A stretch of DNA of 7,703 bases from Syntrophorhabdus sp. PtaB.Bin184. Its GTDB lineage: Bacteria; Desulfobacterota; Syntrophorhabdia; Syntrophorhabdales; Syntrophorhabdaceae. The translations under genes and the position numbers were made by a program. Positions 6,394-7,703 of this stretch are shown in pieces (position 1 is the stretch's first letter; every line of letters starts with the position of its first letter). Below the pieces are notes generated by a model that was not told the origin of the DNA, did not search any database, and saw only the letters and a list, made by a program, of their open reading frames with translations. The stretch is taken from positions 1-7,703 of the forward strand of contig MVQQ01000102.1 in NCBI GenBank assembly GCA_002067555.1. Direction: 5' to 3'.

Positions 6394-7473
6394 TGTCTTT
6401 CCACATATTCCGCACTTCATGCACGTGCTTTCCGGGGCGTTGTTGTCATAGTGACCGATCTCACCCGAAGGGCTTATGAGCTCGACCATCGTTGTGCCTT
6501 CCCGATATCGCACGTGCTCGGAGTCGACCGGGATCTTGCCGAGACCGCCTGGAATGTCGAGGGCGTATTGCGGAACGGCAAGACCCGAGGCATTCGCCCT
6601 GAGAAAAGCCATGATCTCACGGCCGCGTTCGAGCCTCACCTTGAAATGCGACGCCCCCCGCACGTCATCAAGCTGAAAAAGGTAATAGGGTTTCACACCA
6701 GCCTCCACAAGAGACTCGAAGAGCCTCAAGAGAACGTGGGGACAATCGTTGATGTTCCTGAGCAGCACGGTCTGGCTTACAGGTATACCCCCTGCCCTTC
6801 GGATGCTATCGATTGCCGCGAGCGATCGATCCGTTATCTCCCGGGGATGATTGATATGGATGACAACCCATACAGGGGAAACAGCTTCGATAGCCTTCAC
6901 ATGATCAACGGACAGGATGGCGGGGCAGACGACGGGGACGCGCGTGCTGATCCTGATAATAAGGCGTTTTTCCATCGACCTCAAACGCTCGAGGATGGAG
7001 CGCAGTTTTGCCGCCTTGAGCATGAAGGGATCGCCACCTGAGAGGATTACCTCACGGATCGAGTCATCCTCCTCTATGACCGCATAGGACTCTTCGAGAT
7101 AGGGTTCGGGGTCCACCGACTTTCCGGCAAATCGCCTGCGATTGCAGAAACGACAATACATAGCACACTCGGAACTGACGAGAAAAACACATCGGTCGGA
7201 ATGTCTCCTGAGCAGTATCGGGGTCAGAGATATCCCTTCCTCGGCAAGAGGGTCCTCGCTGCCTCCTTCGGCGTCCTCGGCAACGGACGGAATGGCCTGT
7301 CCCTTGATGGGGCAAAGGGGATTCGCACAATCGATAAGATCGAGATAATAGCGGGGAATCCTGAAGGTGTGACGAGACACCACCCTCTCAAGGGACTTCA
7401 CGGTCTCCGGATCAAGGGCGGAATCGACGTCTAAGTCGTTGAGAGAGAAAAGAAAAGGGAGGGTATCGGTGAT
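6367..7473 (-). CDS. kamA: KamA family radical SAM protein, lysine 2,3-aminomutase type
   Basis: Lysine 2,3-aminomutases use a [4Fe-4S] cluster, SAM and PLP to turn L-lysine into beta-lysine. From the start used here the protein has 368 residues: cluster motif CxxxCxxC in CAMYCRFC (Cys103, 107, 110), SAM-binding GGDP (146-149), and a PLP-lysine candidate in PGGLGKIPV (Lys313). Asp269 (FQLDDV) and Asp306 (YALDIPGG) match the two aspartates that hold the substrate side-chain amine in the clostridial enzyme. The Cys in NDCP (244) and C-terminal CMKCGIC (351-357) resemble its zinc site. This favours a lysine mutase over EF-P-modifying EpmB. Start: no ATG/GTG/TTG lies between the pal stop and residue 25. 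ATC at 7473 sits 5 nt after AGGAGG and is my best call. Alternatives are ATG 7590 (overlaps pal by 86 nt) and GTG 7401 (loses conserved N-terminus). The C-terminal GNWVIGRG comes from the heptad array. Confidence 0.88.
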   Translation of the reverse strand: MTDTLPFLFSLNDLDVDSALDPETVKSLERVVSRHTFRIPRYYLDLIDCANPLCPIKGQAIPSVAEDAEGGSEDPLAEEGISLTPILLRRHSDRCVFLVSSECAMYCRFCNRRRFAGKSVDPEPYLEESYAVIEEDDSIREVILSGGDPFMLKAAKLRSILERLRSMEKRLIIRISTRVPVVCPAILSVDHVKAIEAVSPVWVVIHINHPREITDRSLAAIDSIRRAGGIPVSQTVLLRNINDCPHVLLRLFESLVEAGVKPYYLFQLDDVRGASHFKVRLERGREIMAFLRANASGLAVPQYALDIPGGLGKIPVDSEHVRYREGTTMVELISPSGEIGHYDNNAPESTCMKCGICGKTGNWVIGRG

Positions 7474-7477
7474 AGTA

Positions 7478-7488
7478 CCCTCCTCCTC
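7478..7488 (-). promoter_or_regulatory. Perfect Shine-Dalgarno ahead of kamA that decides its start
   Basis: On the minus strand GAGGAGGAGGG includes AGGAGG (7484-7479), a six-of-six match to the anti-Shine-Dalgarno. The next codon in the kamA frame at normal distance, after a 5-nt spacer, is ATC (7473-7471), and no ATG, GTG or TTG lies within usual reach in that frame. It is in the 31-nt gap after the pal stop. Either AUC is used as a start or the base there is wrong. Confidence 0.65.
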
Positions 7489-7504
7489 ACTTTTCCTGTT
7501 CGTT

Positions 7505-7703
7505 TTACTGCAGTGCCAGAAAATGGGCTCTTCTATTCTTCGCCCAGGCGGCCTCGTTGTGGCCCGGATCAACCGGTTTCTCTTTGCCATAGCTTACTGT
7601 TTCAAGAAGTCTCGAATCCGCGCCAAGATTGACGAGGAAATTCTTCGCGGAGTCTGCCCTCTTCTGTCCGAGGACAAGGTTGTACTCCACGGTGCCTCTT
7701 TCG
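7505..7703 (-). CDS. pal: Peptidoglycan-associated lipoprotein Pal, C-terminal part (5' end outside window)
   Basis: Only the last 65 residues lie in the window. They begin ERGTVEYNLVLGQKRA and include NFLVNLGAD, VSYGKEKPVDPGHNEAAWAKNRRA and a short tail. This matches the second half of the OmpA-like domain of Pal closely (E. coli Pal has ERGTPEYN and SYGKEKP...AAYAKNRRA). The Arg of NRRA belongs to the region that contacts meso-diaminopimelate in this fold. Pal is an outer-membrane lipoprotein that tethers the outer membrane to peptidoglycan within the Tol-Pal complex. The lipobox and N-terminus would lie beyond 7703, and tolB is expected upstream there, as in most genomes. The frame has no defect. 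The TAA at 7507-7505 is followed after 31 nt by kamA on the same strand, so they are probably cotranscribed. Confidence 0.92.
   Translation of the reverse strand, partial: ERGTVEYNLVLGQKRADSAKNFLVNLGADSRLLETVSYGKEKPVDPGHNEAAWAKNRRAHFLALQ

Noticed and set aside
6451..7041. Plus-strand open frame inside kamA
   Set aside because: Antisense shadow of kamA with no motif; the minus strand carries the complete radical SAM signature.

Overview
The window looks like an ordinary chromosomal stretch of a Gram-negative, probably anaerobic bacterium, most likely a deltaproteobacterium in the broad sense (Desulfobacterota/Syntrophorhabdus-like). The pointers are a tol-pal type Pal lipoprotein (so an outer membrane), a DUF1015 protein of the kind common in anaerobes, a clostridial-type lysine 2,3-aminomutase homologue, GC-rich coding sequence, and short-period tandem repeats between convergent genes. 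The taxonomic call is inference only; there is no rRNA or other marker in the window.

Layout: (1) 1-155 is a leader with one possible promoter. (2) 156-3071 (+) is a tight three-gene run: DUF1015 protein, a TrmN6-like tRNA adenine methyltransferase (8-nt overlap) and a long-chain polyprenyl diphosphate synthase (2-nt gap). (3) 3072-3160 is a convergent junction with a 14-bp palindrome and three 9-bp tandem units. (4) 3161-5141 (-) holds an RsmI-like 16S rRNA methyltransferase followed by glgC (ADP-glucose pyrophosphorylase). (5) 5142-5205 is a short divergent promoter region in which the two predicted -35 boxes overlap. (6) 5206-6338 (+) is a secreted SLT-type lytic transglycosylase overlapping by 1 nt with pgsA (phosphatidylglycerolphosphate synthase). 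(7) 6321-6393 is a second convergent junction with two arrays of about 7-bp units in inverted orientation, which also encode the last residues of both flanking genes. (8) 6367-7703 (-) is the 3' end of pal followed by a kamA-type radical SAM aminomutase.

The genes serve housekeeping roles: translation quality (TrmN6, RsmI), isoprenoid side chains for quinones or lipid carriers (polyprenyl synthase), storage polysaccharide (GlgC), envelope remodelling and lipids (lytic transglycosylase, PgsA, Pal) and beta-amino acid chemistry (KamA). I see no defence system, mobile element, CRISPR array, tRNA or rRNA.

No convincing new multi-gene system is visible. The points most worth a second look are: the apparent AUC start codon of kamA behind a perfect Shine-Dalgarno; the RsmI homologue with substitutions in two signature motifs and no C-terminal domain; the inverted heptad arrays translated into two convergent genes; and the nearly leaderless divergent promoter pair.
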